Shown in pieces: positions 38,030 to 46,136 of a DNA stretch of 64,000 nucleotides. Every line of letters begins with the position of its first letter. Positions within the stretch are counted from its first letter, which is position 1. The translations under genes were made by a program, and so were the position numbers. The notes under the pieces are model-generated. The model was not told the DNA's origin and ran no database searches. It saw only the letters and a program-made list of their open reading frames with translations. Origin of the DNA: Microbacterium lushaniae (GTDB taxonomy: Bacteria > Actinomycetota > Actinomycetes > Actinomycetales > Microbacteriaceae); contig NZ_CP044232.1 of NCBI RefSeq assembly GCF_008727775.1, positions 930,001 through 994,000 of the forward strand, read 5' to 3'.

Positions 38030-38875
38030 AAAGCCGGAGGCGTCCCGAGTGGCGATGACGGCCTTCATCGCGGTGAGGACGTCCTCGTACCGATACAGGA
38101 TGTCCTCGGCGACGGGGCGCACCGTGGTGTAACCGAGGGCCGCCGCAGCCAGGTCGCGACGGCGATCGCGCCGTTGCGCATCCCACCCCTCGTGGTGGGC
38201 GCGACTGTCGCACTCCACGATGAGCCAGCCGTCGATCAGCAGATCGACCCGGCCGACGGTGGGGATGTGCACCTGCACGTCGACGTGGCATCCGAGCGCC
38301 CTGAGGAGGAGACGCACGAGGGTCTCTGGGCCGGATTCGCTCCGGCTGTCCAGGAGACCGCGAAGGGCCCGGTACCGAAGGGGCAGGCGCGCGAAGATTT
38401 CGCCGATGTCGGCCTCATCCACGAGGCCGAGATGCCATGCGGAGTCGAGCGTGGCGACGGCATCCCGGGGAGCCTGGCACCGCACGGCCTGCGCGAGGGC
38501 CTCGATGATGTCGGCGGCGAGGGTGTGGAGTGGGCGAGTGGTGGCACGCCAGTGCGGCACGGTCTCGAGAGGGCGACGCGGGAGGCGGCTCGCGCCGTTG
38601 TCGAACTGCACATGCATTGCCGCGAAGGAACCGACGAACACGTCGAGGAGGGCGAGCAGAGTGACGCAGTCCACCCGCCCGCCGAGCCGAGCGGCATCCA
38701 GCAGTGGGGCGGGGAGGTCGCCGGGGGCGTAGCGTCCTCGGCGCACGCGGGTGAGACGACCGACGTCGATCATCGCGCGGAGCTGTACCTTGGTCCAGCC
38801 CGCGGCCCGCAACTCCGCTGTGCGCCAGAACCGCGCCGAGAAGATCGGCGCCACTTCGGGATTCGCTGTGGTCAT
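37958..38875 (-). CDS. DUF559/VSR-like nuclease-domain protein with AbiEi-like N-terminus
   Basis: Protein of 305 aa. The N-terminal 60 residues look like the winged helix of AbiEi antitoxins (ELRAAGWTKVQLRAMIDVGR, then RGRYAPGD). The C-terminal part resembles the VSR-like DUF559 domain, with candidate PD-(D/E)xK residues in VGRVDLLIDG and IVECDSRAHH. Such proteins are frequent in Microbacteriaceae, without a known role. The last 23 residues, ending RNRPNRRRKRRD, and the stop come from element copy 8. No partner toxin gene is adjacent, and there is no clear Shine-Dalgarno sequence. Confidence 0.85.
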   Translation of the reverse strand: MTTANPEVAPIFSARFWRTAELRAAGWTKVQLRAMIDVGRLTRVRRGRYAPGDLPAPLLDAARLGGRVDCVTLLALLDVFVGSFAAMHVQFDNGASRLPRRPLETVPHWRATTRPLHTLAADIIEALAQAVRCQAPRDAVATLDSAWHLGLVDEADIGEIFARLPLRYRALRGLLDSRSESGPETLVRLLLRALGCHVDVQVHIPTVGRVDLLIDGWLIVECDSRAHHEGWDAQRRDRRRDLAAAALGYTTVRPVAEDILYRYEDVLTAMKAVIATRDASGFSELLKTASSGGRNRPNRRRKRRD

Positions 38876-38976
38876 CCGCCCAGCGAACCGCCCTGGCCCT
38901 CTCCCGTCTGGGTTCCGGCGCGCACCCGTGGATGGCGGCGCACGGGCACGGCCTGGGGAGGAGAGAGGCGTCGCTT

Positions 38977-39058
38977 CCCGAACTCCTCAAGATCGGGTCG
39001 GAGTTCACTCGGAATGGCCAGATCCGGGCTCTCCGGGAGCGGATTTGAGGAGTTCGGC
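38977..39058. repeat. 82-bp palindrome-ended element, copy 9
   Basis: Third core subtype; GGCC sits exactly at the centre, and ATCCG/CGGAT can pair in the right half. The last base is C. It lies in the gap 38876-39524, which holds G-rich filler and three elements but no gene. Confidence 0.88.
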
Positions 39059-39135
39059 CCCGGCGGGCAGGGAGAGGGGAACGAGCGGGAGAGGGAATCG
39101 GAGGCGAGGGAAGGGGAGGACAAGGGTGGCCGTGT

Positions 39136-39217
39136 GCCGAACTCCTCAAGGGCAGGGTCGGAGGGGCCGCGGTAGGCCGGATTCGGGTCGATCGGGACCG
39201 GGATTGAGGAGTTCGGG
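39136..39217. repeat. 82-bp palindrome-ended element, copy 10
   Basis: First base is G instead of C. Central GGCC is preserved, and GGCCGCGGTAGGCC can form a hairpin. Confidence 0.88.
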
Positions 39218-39330
39218 AAGTGCGGATGCGGAGGCGGGGGAACCGGAGGGCGGGGAGGGTCAGTCGCCGGGGAGGGTGCGGCCGGCGGGGAGGGTGCGCG
39301 CGGATGGGAGGACGCTGGGGGCGGCCGTGT

Positions 39331-39412
39331 GCCGAACTCCTCATGGGTGGGACCGGAGGGGCCGTGGTGGGCCGGATTCGGGCCGATCGGGACCGGGATT
39401 GAGGAGTTCGGG
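39331..39412. repeat. 82-bp palindrome-ended element, copy 11
   Basis: Closest to copy 10 (195 bp away) with a shared GGCCGTGT flank before it. Several changes in the core keep GGCC pairs (GGCCGTGGTGGGCC). Confidence 0.88.
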
Positions 39413-39524
39413 AGGTACAAGCGCGAGGTGCAGCCGGAGCGCGGGCGGCGGAGGGCAGGAGGAAGGGGCGCAGGGCCGGCCGGGCGGGAGGCCCGGAGGC
39501 GGGAGGCCCGGAGGGTGGGGGCGG

Positions 39525-40292
39525 TCAGCCGGCGGGGAGGAAGTCGGCGAGGGCGTCGGTGAGGGCAGCGGCCATCGCCGCGTCGGAGATGGTGGGCGAG
39601 CCGTCGCCGTCCTGCGGACCGTAGGCGCCGAACGAGGCATGCGACGCGCCCGGGATCTCGACGAAGACGGCGTCCGCGGGGAGCTCGCCGGCGGCGTCGG
39701 CGATCTTCTCGGGTGTGGAGAGGCCGTCCTCGGAGCCGGAGACGCTCACCACGGGAAGGCCGCTGTCGCCGAGGTCGTTCGCGCAGTACGAGGCGAAGAG
39801 CACGAGGGCATTCGCCTCGGTCGCCAGCTGACACGCGCGCACCCCACCCAGCGAATGGCCGCCCACCGCCCACGACGACACGTCCGGGGCGAGGCCGGTG
39901 AACGTCGACAGCGGCCGGAGATCGAAGAACGCCACGCCCAGCCAGGGACGCGTGATCACCACCGTCAGACCGTCCTCGGCCACCGCCCCGGCCAGGGTCG
40001 GGGCGTACGCCCACGGATCGACCTTCGCGCCGGGGATGAAGACGAGCCCCTCCCCGCTGCCGCCGTCGGCCGGGGTCAGCACGATCCCGGCCGCGCCGTC
40101 GGTCACCGTGATCGCGGAGTCCTCCCGTACGGCCTCCACCGGGCCGGGCTCGGCGCGGTACACCCCGACCTGGCTCCAGATCACCACGCCCGCCACGGCC
40201 AGCACGACAGCTCCCGCGACGGCGCCCAGGGTCCACGCCAGGATGCGCCGCCGCCGGCGCCGGGCGGGCCGTGGGGAACCACCTGCCGTCAC
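39525..40292 (-). CDS. Membrane-anchored alpha/beta hydrolase
   Basis: Protein of 255 aa with an Arg-rich start, one transmembrane anchor (LGAVAGAVVLAVAGVVIW) and an extracytoplasmic hydrolase domain. The nucleophile is in GGHSLGG, the likely acid in SGSEDG and the His in GASHASFG. The substrate is unknown. The GTG start overlaps the mtlD stop (GTGA), so it belongs to the mannitol operon by position; a link to mannitol is not obvious. Confidence 0.88.
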   Translation of the reverse strand: MTAGGSPRPARRRRRRILAWTLGAVAGAVVLAVAGVVIWSQVGVYRAEPGPVEAVREDSAITVTDGAAGIVLTPADGGSGEGLVFIPGAKVDPWAYAPTLAGAVAEDGLTVVITRPWLGVAFFDLRPLSTFTGLAPDVSSWAVGGHSLGGVRACQLATEANALVLFASYCANDLGDSGLPVVSVSGSEDGLSTPEKIADAAGELPADAVFVEIPGASHASFGAYGPQDGDGSPTISDAAMAAALTDALADFLPAG

Positions 40293-41446
40293 GAAGCGAT
40301 CTCGGCCTGCCGGGACTCCACGATGCGCTGGACGCGGGGGAACAGCGGATGCTGCGGCTCCAGGCCGGTGACGGCCTCGGTGAACTCCGCCGCCGGCAGC
40401 TCGCGCAGCATCCGCTGCAGATCCACCGACTGGGCGTCTTCGGGGTCGTCGAAGGTGAGCGCCGCCGCCATCGCCGTCACGAGGGCGTCGACGGGGAGCC
40501 CGTGTTCGATCGCCTCGGCGGCGGGCCCGACGAACCGCTCGTGGCGGGAGAGCTTGCGCAGCGGCTGGCGGCCGACGCGCCACACCGTGTCGGGGAGCGC
40601 AGGGTTGCGGAAACGCCGCAGGATCGTCTCGCGATACGCGTGCTGTGCGGCCGGATCGAGGTCGTGCTTGCGGATCAGCAGCTCGGAGGTCTCCCGCAGG
40701 GCCGCGTCGACCCTGCCGGCGATGGCCGGGTCGGCGAGGGCGTCGGAGATCCGCTCGATGCCGGCGGCGGCGCCGAAGTACGCCGTCGCGGCGTGCCCGG
40801 TGTTGACCGTGAACAGCTTGCGCTCGATGTAGGGCGCGAGGTCGTCGACGAAGTGTGCGCCGGGGATGCGGGGCGGCTCGTCGCCGAAGGGGCCGCGTTC
40901 GATCGCCCACTCGTAGAACGGCTCGACGGTCACGTCGATGCCGCCGCCCGGAGCCTGGGCGGGGACGATGCGGTCAACGGCCGTGTTGGCGAACACGGCG
41001 CGTCCGGAGACGGCGTCCCACGCGTCGCCGGCCGCTGTGGCCATCTCCTCCCGGAGGGTGTCGGTGGCCCCGATCGCGTTCTCGCACGCCATGACCTTCA
41101 AGGGCGTCGCCGCGGGGTCGCGGAGCCCCAGACCTGCCACGATGTGCGGCGCGACGAACCGGAGGATCGTGGGTCCGACGGCGGTGGTCACGATGTCGGC
41201 GCCGGCGATCGCCTCGACCAGCGCCGGTGCGTCCGTGGCGCTGTTGATCGCGCGGAAGCCGGTCACGACCGTGTCGACGCCGCCCTCGCCCACCTCGTGG
41301 ACGGTGTACTCGGATGCGGCGTTGATGGCGTCGACGAGAGGCTCGGACACGTCGGCGAAGACGAGCTCGTAACCGCCCTGGTGCAGCAGCAGCCCGACGA
41401 ATCCGCGCCCGATGTTGCCGGCGCCGAAGTGGACGGCGATGCTCAC
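40289..41446 (-). CDS. mtlD: Mannitol-1-phosphate 5-dehydrogenase
   Basis: Oxidises mannitol-1-phosphate with NAD+ to fructose-6-phosphate. The 385-aa protein has the NAD motif FGAGNIGRGFVG at residues about 7-18 and the family stretch ACENAIGATDTLREE. Its start overlaps the mtlF stop. Confidence 0.96.
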   Translation of the reverse strand: MSIAVHFGAGNIGRGFVGLLLHQGGYELVFADVSEPLVDAINAASEYTVHEVGEGGVDTVVTGFRAINSATDAPALVEAIAGADIVTTAVGPTILRFVAPHIVAGLGLRDPAATPLKVMACENAIGATDTLREEMATAAGDAWDAVSGRAVFANTAVDRIVPAQAPGGGIDVTVEPFYEWAIERGPFGDEPPRIPGAHFVDDLAPYIERKLFTVNTGHAATAYFGAAAGIERISDALADPAIAGRVDAALRETSELLIRKHDLDPAAQHAYRETILRRFRNPALPDTVWRVGRQPLRKLSRHERFVGPAAEAIEHGLPVDALVTAMAAALTFDDPEDAQSVDLQRMLRELPAAEFTEAVTGLEPQHPLFPRVQRIVESRQAEIAS

Positions 41447-41880
41447 TGGTTGACCGCCGAGAGTGCCGTGTACAGCTCTTCGGGGCTCTGGGCGTTCTTG
41501 AGCCGCTCGACCTCGTCCTCGTCGGAGAACAGGATCGCGATCTGGGAGAGGATCTCCAGGTGCTCATCGCCCTTGCCGGCGATGCCGACGACGAACGTCA
41601 CCGGCTCGCCGCCCCAGTCCACGCCGCCGTCGTAGCGCACGACCGACAGTCCCGACTCGAGGATGGTCTGCTTGGTCTCGTTGGTGCCGTGGGGGATGGC
41701 CAGCTCGTTGCCCATGTAGGTCGAGACGGTCTCCTCGCGCTGCTGCATGGCGTCGAAGTAGCCGCTGGTGACGGCGCCCGCGGCCTCGAGGATGTCGGCG
41801 GCCTCCTTCATCGCCTCCTCGCGCGTCGCGCTGCCGGAGTGGATGCGCACCTGCCCGATTCCGAGGACTTCCCGTGTCAT
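41443..41880 (-). CDS. mtlF: PTS mannitol transporter EIIA component
   Basis: Separate EIIA protein of 145 aa that passes phosphate from HPr to MtlA. The phosphorylated His is in ELAIPHGTNE near residue 62. The start at 41880 fits the family; the longer frame has no support. It follows mtlA by 110 bp and overlaps mtlD. Confidence 0.95.
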   Translation of the reverse strand: MTREVLGIGQVRIHSGSATREEAMKEAADILEAAGAVTSGYFDAMQQREETVSTYMGNELAIPHGTNETKQTILESGLSVVRYDGGVDWGGEPVTFVVGIAGKGDEHLEILSQIAILFSDEDEVERLKNAQSPEELYTALSAVNQ

Positions 41881-41990
41881 GGTCCTGCCTTTCGCTTGAT
41901 CGTCCTGTGCCCACCCTCCCAGCCGGGAGCGCAGACGGAAAGGCCGTGGGGCCGGGGGCATCACGCCGGCCCGGCCCCGCGGCGGTCATC

Positions 41991-43601
41991 TCAGTGGGAC
42001 TCGTCGTGCTGATCGCGCACGAGTTCGACCACCTCGTCGTACTTCGGGGAGTTCATGAAGTTGTCCACCGACACGTGGATCGCGTCCGGGCTCTGCCGGC
42101 GTGCGCGATCGGTGAGCTGGTTCTGCGTGATCACGAGGTCGGCGGAGTCGTCGAGGTTCGCGATCGCCTTGTTGACGACCGTGACATCGGCCACTCCGGC
42201 CTTCTTGATCTTGTTGCGCAGGACGCTCGCGCCCATCGCCGACGAGCCCATGCCCGCGTCGCACGCGAACACGATGTTGCGAACCGGCTTGGTGGCGAGG
42301 ACGCGACCGCCGTCGAGCTGCCCGCCGGTGCGCTCCTCGGTGTCGAGGCGGTCCACGGCGTCCTCGGCGCTGCGGACGGTCGCGCGGTCCTTGCCGTCCG
42401 AGGCGCGCAGCGCGTCGAGGGCGGCGGAGGACTTGCCCTTGTTCGCGGCGGTCTTGGACACCGCCTCGGAGAACTGGTCTCCCTCGGCCAGCAGGTCGCG
42501 CTTGCGCGATGCGCGCAGGATCACCGACGCGATGAGGAACGTCACCGCCGCCGAGAGCACGACCGACAGGATGACCGCGAAGTACGACCCGTTTGCGGTC
42601 TGTGCGATCACCGCGACGATGCTGCCGGGGGCCGCGGGGGCGCGCAGCGCACCTCCCAGCAGCATGTTGGTGGTGACGCCGGTGGCCCCGCCTGCGATGA
42701 GGGCGACGATGAGCACCGGCTTCATGAGCGCGTACGGGAAGTACACCTCGTGGATGCCGCCGAAGAACTGGATGATCGCGGCTCCGGGTGCCGACGCGCG
42801 TGCCGCGCCGATGCCGAAGAACGTGAAGGCCAGCAGCAGACCGACGCCGGGGCCGGGGTTGGCCTCGAGGAGGAACAGGATCGAGGAGCCGTCCTGCGAC
42901 GCCTGCTCGATGCCCAGCGGCGTGAGGACGCCGTGGTTGATCGCGTTGTTGAGGAAGAACACCTTCGCCGGCTCGATGAGCACGCTCGTCAGGGGCAGGA
43001 GGTTGGTCTCCACGAGCCAGCCCACCGCCTCGCTGAGGACGTCCATCAGGCCGTTGATGAGCCAGGCCAGCGGGTAGAAGCCGAGGATCGCCATCGCGAA
43101 GCCCCAGATTCCGGCCGAGAACATGTTCACGAGCATTTCGAAGCCCGCGCGGATCTTGCCGTCCCACAGCCTGTCCAGCTGCTTCATCGTCCACGCGGCG
43201 ATGGGGGCCATGATCATGGCTCCGATGAACATGTTGATCTCGCCGAGCTGGTTGTCGGCGGGGAGGGTCTCGTTGATCTGGGCGATCAGGTAGTCCGACC
43301 CCGCGATGACGCCGAAGGTGGCGATGGAGCCGACCACGCCGCCGCGCACGCCGTACACGATGTGACCGCCGAGGTAGGCGATCAGGATCGGCAGCAGGTA
43401 GTGGATGAACGGTCCCACGATCGTGGCGAGCTGGGCGTTGGGCGTCCAGCCCTTCTCGATGAAGAAGGCCGTGAAGATGCCCCACGCGATGAGCGCGGGA
43501 ATCAGCGGCATGATCATGCCGGAGAGGAACGTGCCGAAGCGCTGGACGGCGACGCGGGCGCCGCCTCCGGAACGCGTCGCGGGTGCGGACGCCGTTGTCA
43601 T
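41991..43601 (-). CDS. mtlA: PTS mannitol transporter EIICB component
   Basis: Imports mannitol while phosphorylating it. The 536-aa protein has an EIIC membrane domain (about residues 18-345, including GGIHEVYFPYALMKP), a linker of about 90 charged residues, and EIIB with the phosphocysteine in FACDAGMGSSAMG near residue 442. It lacks EIIA, which is supplied by mtlF. Its ATG overlaps the ptsI stop (ATGA). The very long open frame upstream is ptsI in another frame. Confidence 0.96.
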   Translation of the reverse strand: MTTASAPATRSGGGARVAVQRFGTFLSGMIMPLIPALIAWGIFTAFFIEKGWTPNAQLATIVGPFIHYLLPILIAYLGGHIVYGVRGGVVGSIATFGVIAGSDYLIAQINETLPADNQLGEINMFIGAMIMAPIAAWTMKQLDRLWDGKIRAGFEMLVNMFSAGIWGFAMAILGFYPLAWLINGLMDVLSEAVGWLVETNLLPLTSVLIEPAKVFFLNNAINHGVLTPLGIEQASQDGSSILFLLEANPGPGVGLLLAFTFFGIGAARASAPGAAIIQFFGGIHEVYFPYALMKPVLIVALIAGGATGVTTNMLLGGALRAPAAPGSIVAVIAQTANGSYFAVILSVVLSAAVTFLIASVILRASRKRDLLAEGDQFSEAVSKTAANKGKSSAALDALRASDGKDRATVRSAEDAVDRLDTEERTGGQLDGGRVLATKPVRNIVFACDAGMGSSAMGASVLRNKIKKAGVADVTVVNKAIANLDDSADLVITQNQLTDRARRQSPDAIHVSVDNFMNSPKYDEVVELVRDQHDESH

Positions 43602-45289
43602 GGCTGTGTCACTTTCTGTGAAGCGGAGGCGGCTCGTGCCGCCTCGCGAGCGGAGGCCGCGCCGTCTGCGGCCAAGGCGGCCTCGGCGACGCGGCGGGCG
43701 TCGTCGAGGGTGTGGGAGAGCAGGGACGCGCGCACGTCGGCCAGGGCCGTGGGCGCCATCGACAGCGTGGTCGCGCCCAGGCCCACCAGGACGACGGCCA
43801 GGAGCGGATCCGCCGCCGCCTCGCCGCAGATACCCACGGGCTTGCCCAGGGCTGCGCCGGCGGCGCCGACTTCGCGCACCAGGCGCAGGACGGCCGGATG
43901 CCACGGATCCTGGAACGCCGCGACGGAGCCGAGCAGCCGGTCGGCCGCGAGGGTGTACTGGGTGAGGTCGTTCGTGCCGATGGAGGCGAAGTCGGCGTGG
44001 GCGAGGATGCGGTCGGCCAGCAGCGCCGAGGACGGCACCTCGACCATGACGCCGGCGGTCTTGACGCCGTACTCCCGCGCCATGGCGACGAAGTACTCCG
44101 TCTCCTCGACCGTCGAGACCATCGGTGCCATGACCCACAGATCGGCCGGTCCTTCCGGCGTCGCCCGGGTCGCCGCATCCGCTTCGGCCAGTGCGGTCAG
44201 CTGCTCGCGGAGGATGTCCTCGCTCGCGCGCAGGGCGCGCAGTCCCCGCAGGCCCAGCGCGGGGTTCTCCTCGTGGGAGTCGTTGAGGAAGGGCAGCGGC
44301 TTGTCGGCGCCGGCATCCAGCACGCGCACGACGACCTTCTTGCCGGGGAAGGCCGAGAGCAGGCGCGTGTACGCATCGCGCTGCTCGGCCACGGTGGGGG
44401 CCGCGTTGGCGCTGAGGAAGAGGAACTCGGTGCGGAACAGGCCCACGCCTTCCGCGCCCAGCTCGACCGCCTCGGCCGCGCCTTCGGGCTTGCCGAGGTT
44501 GGCCAGAAGCGGCACCGGGGTGCCGTCGGCCAGGGCGCCGGGGGTGACGGGTGCGGTGGCCGCCGAGGCCCGCGCGGCGGCGCGGTTCTCGGCGCGGTCG
44601 AGCTCGTCCTGGCTGGGGGCGACCGTCACGACGCCGGCGGCGGCATCCACGATCACGACCGTGCCGTCGGTGAGGGAGCCCGCGTCGGCGGCGCCCACGA
44701 CGGCGACGATGTTCTTCTCCCGCGCGAGGATCGCGGTGTGCGAGGTCGGTCCGCCCTCGGTGGTGATCAGGGCGAGCACCATGTCGAGGTTCAGCAGTGC
44801 GGTGTCGGCCGGTGCCAGGTCTTTCGCGACGAGCACGAAGGGGTGCCCGGGGTCGGGGATCCCGGGGGCGGGGACGCCACGCAGGCGGGCGATGACGCGC
44901 TGGGCGACATCGTCCAGATCGGCCGCGCGCTCGCCGAGGTAGCCGCCGAGGGCGGTGAGCTGGTCGCGGAACGACGCGAACGCCTCCCACACCGCCCGCT
45001 CGCCGGTCTTGCCGTCGCCCACCCGGGTGTCCACCTCGGTGAGGAGGGCAGGGTCTTCGGCCATCATGGCCTGCGCCTCGAGCACGTCGCGTGCCGCGCC
45101 GCCCGCCTGCGCGCCGCGCTGCTCGAGCTCACGGGCCACCGCTGCCACCGCGTCGCGGACGCGCGCGCCCTCTTCCTCGGCCGACCGGGTGCTGTCGACG
45201 TCCTCGGGCGGAGGGAAGGGCTCGGCCATCCGCGCCACCGGGCCCTGGGCCACGCCCAGGCCGATGCCGACGCCACGAAGCTCGGTCAT
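43598..45289 (-). CDS. ptsI: PTS phosphoenolpyruvate-protein phosphotransferase (Enzyme I)
   Basis: Takes phosphate from PEP to HPr. The 563-aa protein has the active-site His in GGPTSHTAILAR near residue 181 and the PEP-site regions LFRTEFLFL and GTNDLTQYTLAADR. It is fully normal in length. Placement in the mannitol operon suggests that the general PTS proteins rise with mannitol induction. Confidence 0.96.
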   Translation of the reverse strand: MTELRGVGIGLGVAQGPVARMAEPFPPPEDVDSTRSAEEEGARVRDAVAAVARELEQRGAQAGGAARDVLEAQAMMAEDPALLTEVDTRVGDGKTGERAVWEAFASFRDQLTALGGYLGERAADLDDVAQRVIARLRGVPAPGIPDPGHPFVLVAKDLAPADTALLNLDMVLALITTEGGPTSHTAILAREKNIVAVVGAADAGSLTDGTVVIVDAAAGVVTVAPSQDELDRAENRAAARASAATAPVTPGALADGTPVPLLANLGKPEGAAEAVELGAEGVGLFRTEFLFLSANAAPTVAEQRDAYTRLLSAFPGKKVVVRVLDAGADKPLPFLNDSHEENPALGLRGLRALRASEDILREQLTALAEADAATRATPEGPADLWVMAPMVSTVEETEYFVAMAREYGVKTAGVMVEVPSSALLADRILAHADFASIGTNDLTQYTLAADRLLGSVAAFQDPWHPAVLRLVREVGAAGAALGKPVGICGEAAADPLLAVVLVGLGATTLSMAPTALADVRASLLSHTLDDARRVAEAALAADGAASAREAARAASASQKVTQP

Positions 45290-45302
45290 CGCCGCCGTCC
45301 CC

Positions 45303-45578
45303 TCACTGTGCGTCATGGTCGGTGCTGAGCAGGTCGGCCAGCGTGTCCAGCGTCGCCTCGGCACCCTCCCCGTCGGCGGTGAGGGTGACGTAATCGCCCT
45401 GGTCGATGCCCAGGGCGATGACCCCGAGGATGCTCGCGGCGTTCACGGGCGCCCCGGCGTCCTTGGCGATCGTGACGGGGATGCCGGCATCCTTGGCCGC
45501 CTGCGCGAACATCTTCGCCGGGCGGGCGTGCAGTCCGTGAGACGATCCGATCCGCACCGTGCGGGTGAGGGAGGGCAT
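45303..45578 (-). CDS. ptsH: PTS phosphocarrier protein HPr
   Basis: 91-aa phosphocarrier. The phosphorylated His17 is in SSHGLHARPAKMF. The Ser49 region NAASILGVIALGI resembles the regulatory serine site of Gram-positive HPr. It lies between the EIIB-like gene (19 bp) and ptsI (13 bp). Confidence 0.96.
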   Translation of the reverse strand: MPSLTRTVRIGSSHGLHARPAKMFAQAAKDAGIPVTIAKDAGAPVNAASILGVIALGIDQGDYVTLTADGEGAEATLDTLADLLSTDHDAQ

Positions 45579-45597
45579 GCTTCCTGCTTTCTCGCGC

Positions 45598-45939
45598 TTA
45601 CGCGTTCGTGTCGGTGGTGGAGAGGGGATCCGGGCGGCCGGCCAGTGTCGCGCGCACGAGGTCGAGCGTGCGTTCGCCGGTCAGGTCGCTGAAGATGTCC
45701 TCGGGGAGGACGGCCACCGCCACGTCCAGCGCCGCGGCGCTGCGCTCGATCCGATCCCGCTCGGCCGCCAGGTGGGGGCCCACCAGGACGATGTCGGCGG
45801 AGTCCAGGTCGATCGCGAGCGAGCCGGTGGTCCCGGCCACCGCCGAGTACGGCAGCCCGTGCTCGTGGGCGGCGCGGCGCACGCGCTGCGCGACGAAGGT
45901 GCTGGACGCACCCGCCCCGCAGATCACCAGGATCCTCAT
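45598..45939 (-). CDS. Stand-alone PTS EIIB (lactose/cellobiose-type) protein
   Basis: 113-aa protein with the phosphocysteine in VICGAGASSTFVA (Cys about residue 8), followed by the alternating fold of cellobiose-type EIIB. No matching EIIA or EIIC is encoded here. GGAGGAGG lies upstream of ATG 45939. It is the first gene of the operon, divergent from mtlR, so it might serve signalling (for example to MtlR), which is inference. Confidence 0.9.
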   Translation of the reverse strand: MRILVICGAGASSTFVAQRVRRAAHEHGLPYSAVAGTTGSLAIDLDSADIVLVGPHLAAERDRIERSAAALDVAVAVLPEDIFSDLTGERTLDLVRATLAGRPDPLSTTDTNA

Positions 45940-46076
45940 CGATCGGCCTCCTCCCCGGCCATTGTTCTTCGTCTGCGCTGGGTGGACAACCAGGTTCGTT
46001 TCCCACCCCCCGGAACGACGGGTCGAGCCGGGGCCTCCGACCCTGCTCCGCCCGTGGGGCGCCATGATTGACTGGA

Positions 46077-46101
46077 CCGCGGCCCCCTGACTCGGCCGCG
46101 G
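46077..46101 (+). promoter_or_regulatory. Hairpin in the mtlR leader
   Basis: CCGCGGCC (46077-46084) and GGCCGCGG (46094-46101) form an 8-bp stem with a 9-base loop, 36 bp before the mtlR start, in the 197-bp gap between the divergent operons. Its role is unknown. I do not find convincing promoter hexamers in the gap. Confidence 0.35.
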
Positions 46102-46136
46102 AGGACGATCGTGACGGCAGCGAGGACGGCGGCGCC

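Noticed and set aside
37958..38875. A complete type IV toxin-antitoxin pair
   Set aside because: Only the AbiEi-like N-terminal domain is present, fused to a nuclease-like domain. No AbiEii-type toxin gene is adjacent.
41991..44990. A 999-aa fused PTS protein
   Set aside because: The added N-terminus is the ptsI coding region in another frame; the EIIC homology begins at 43601.
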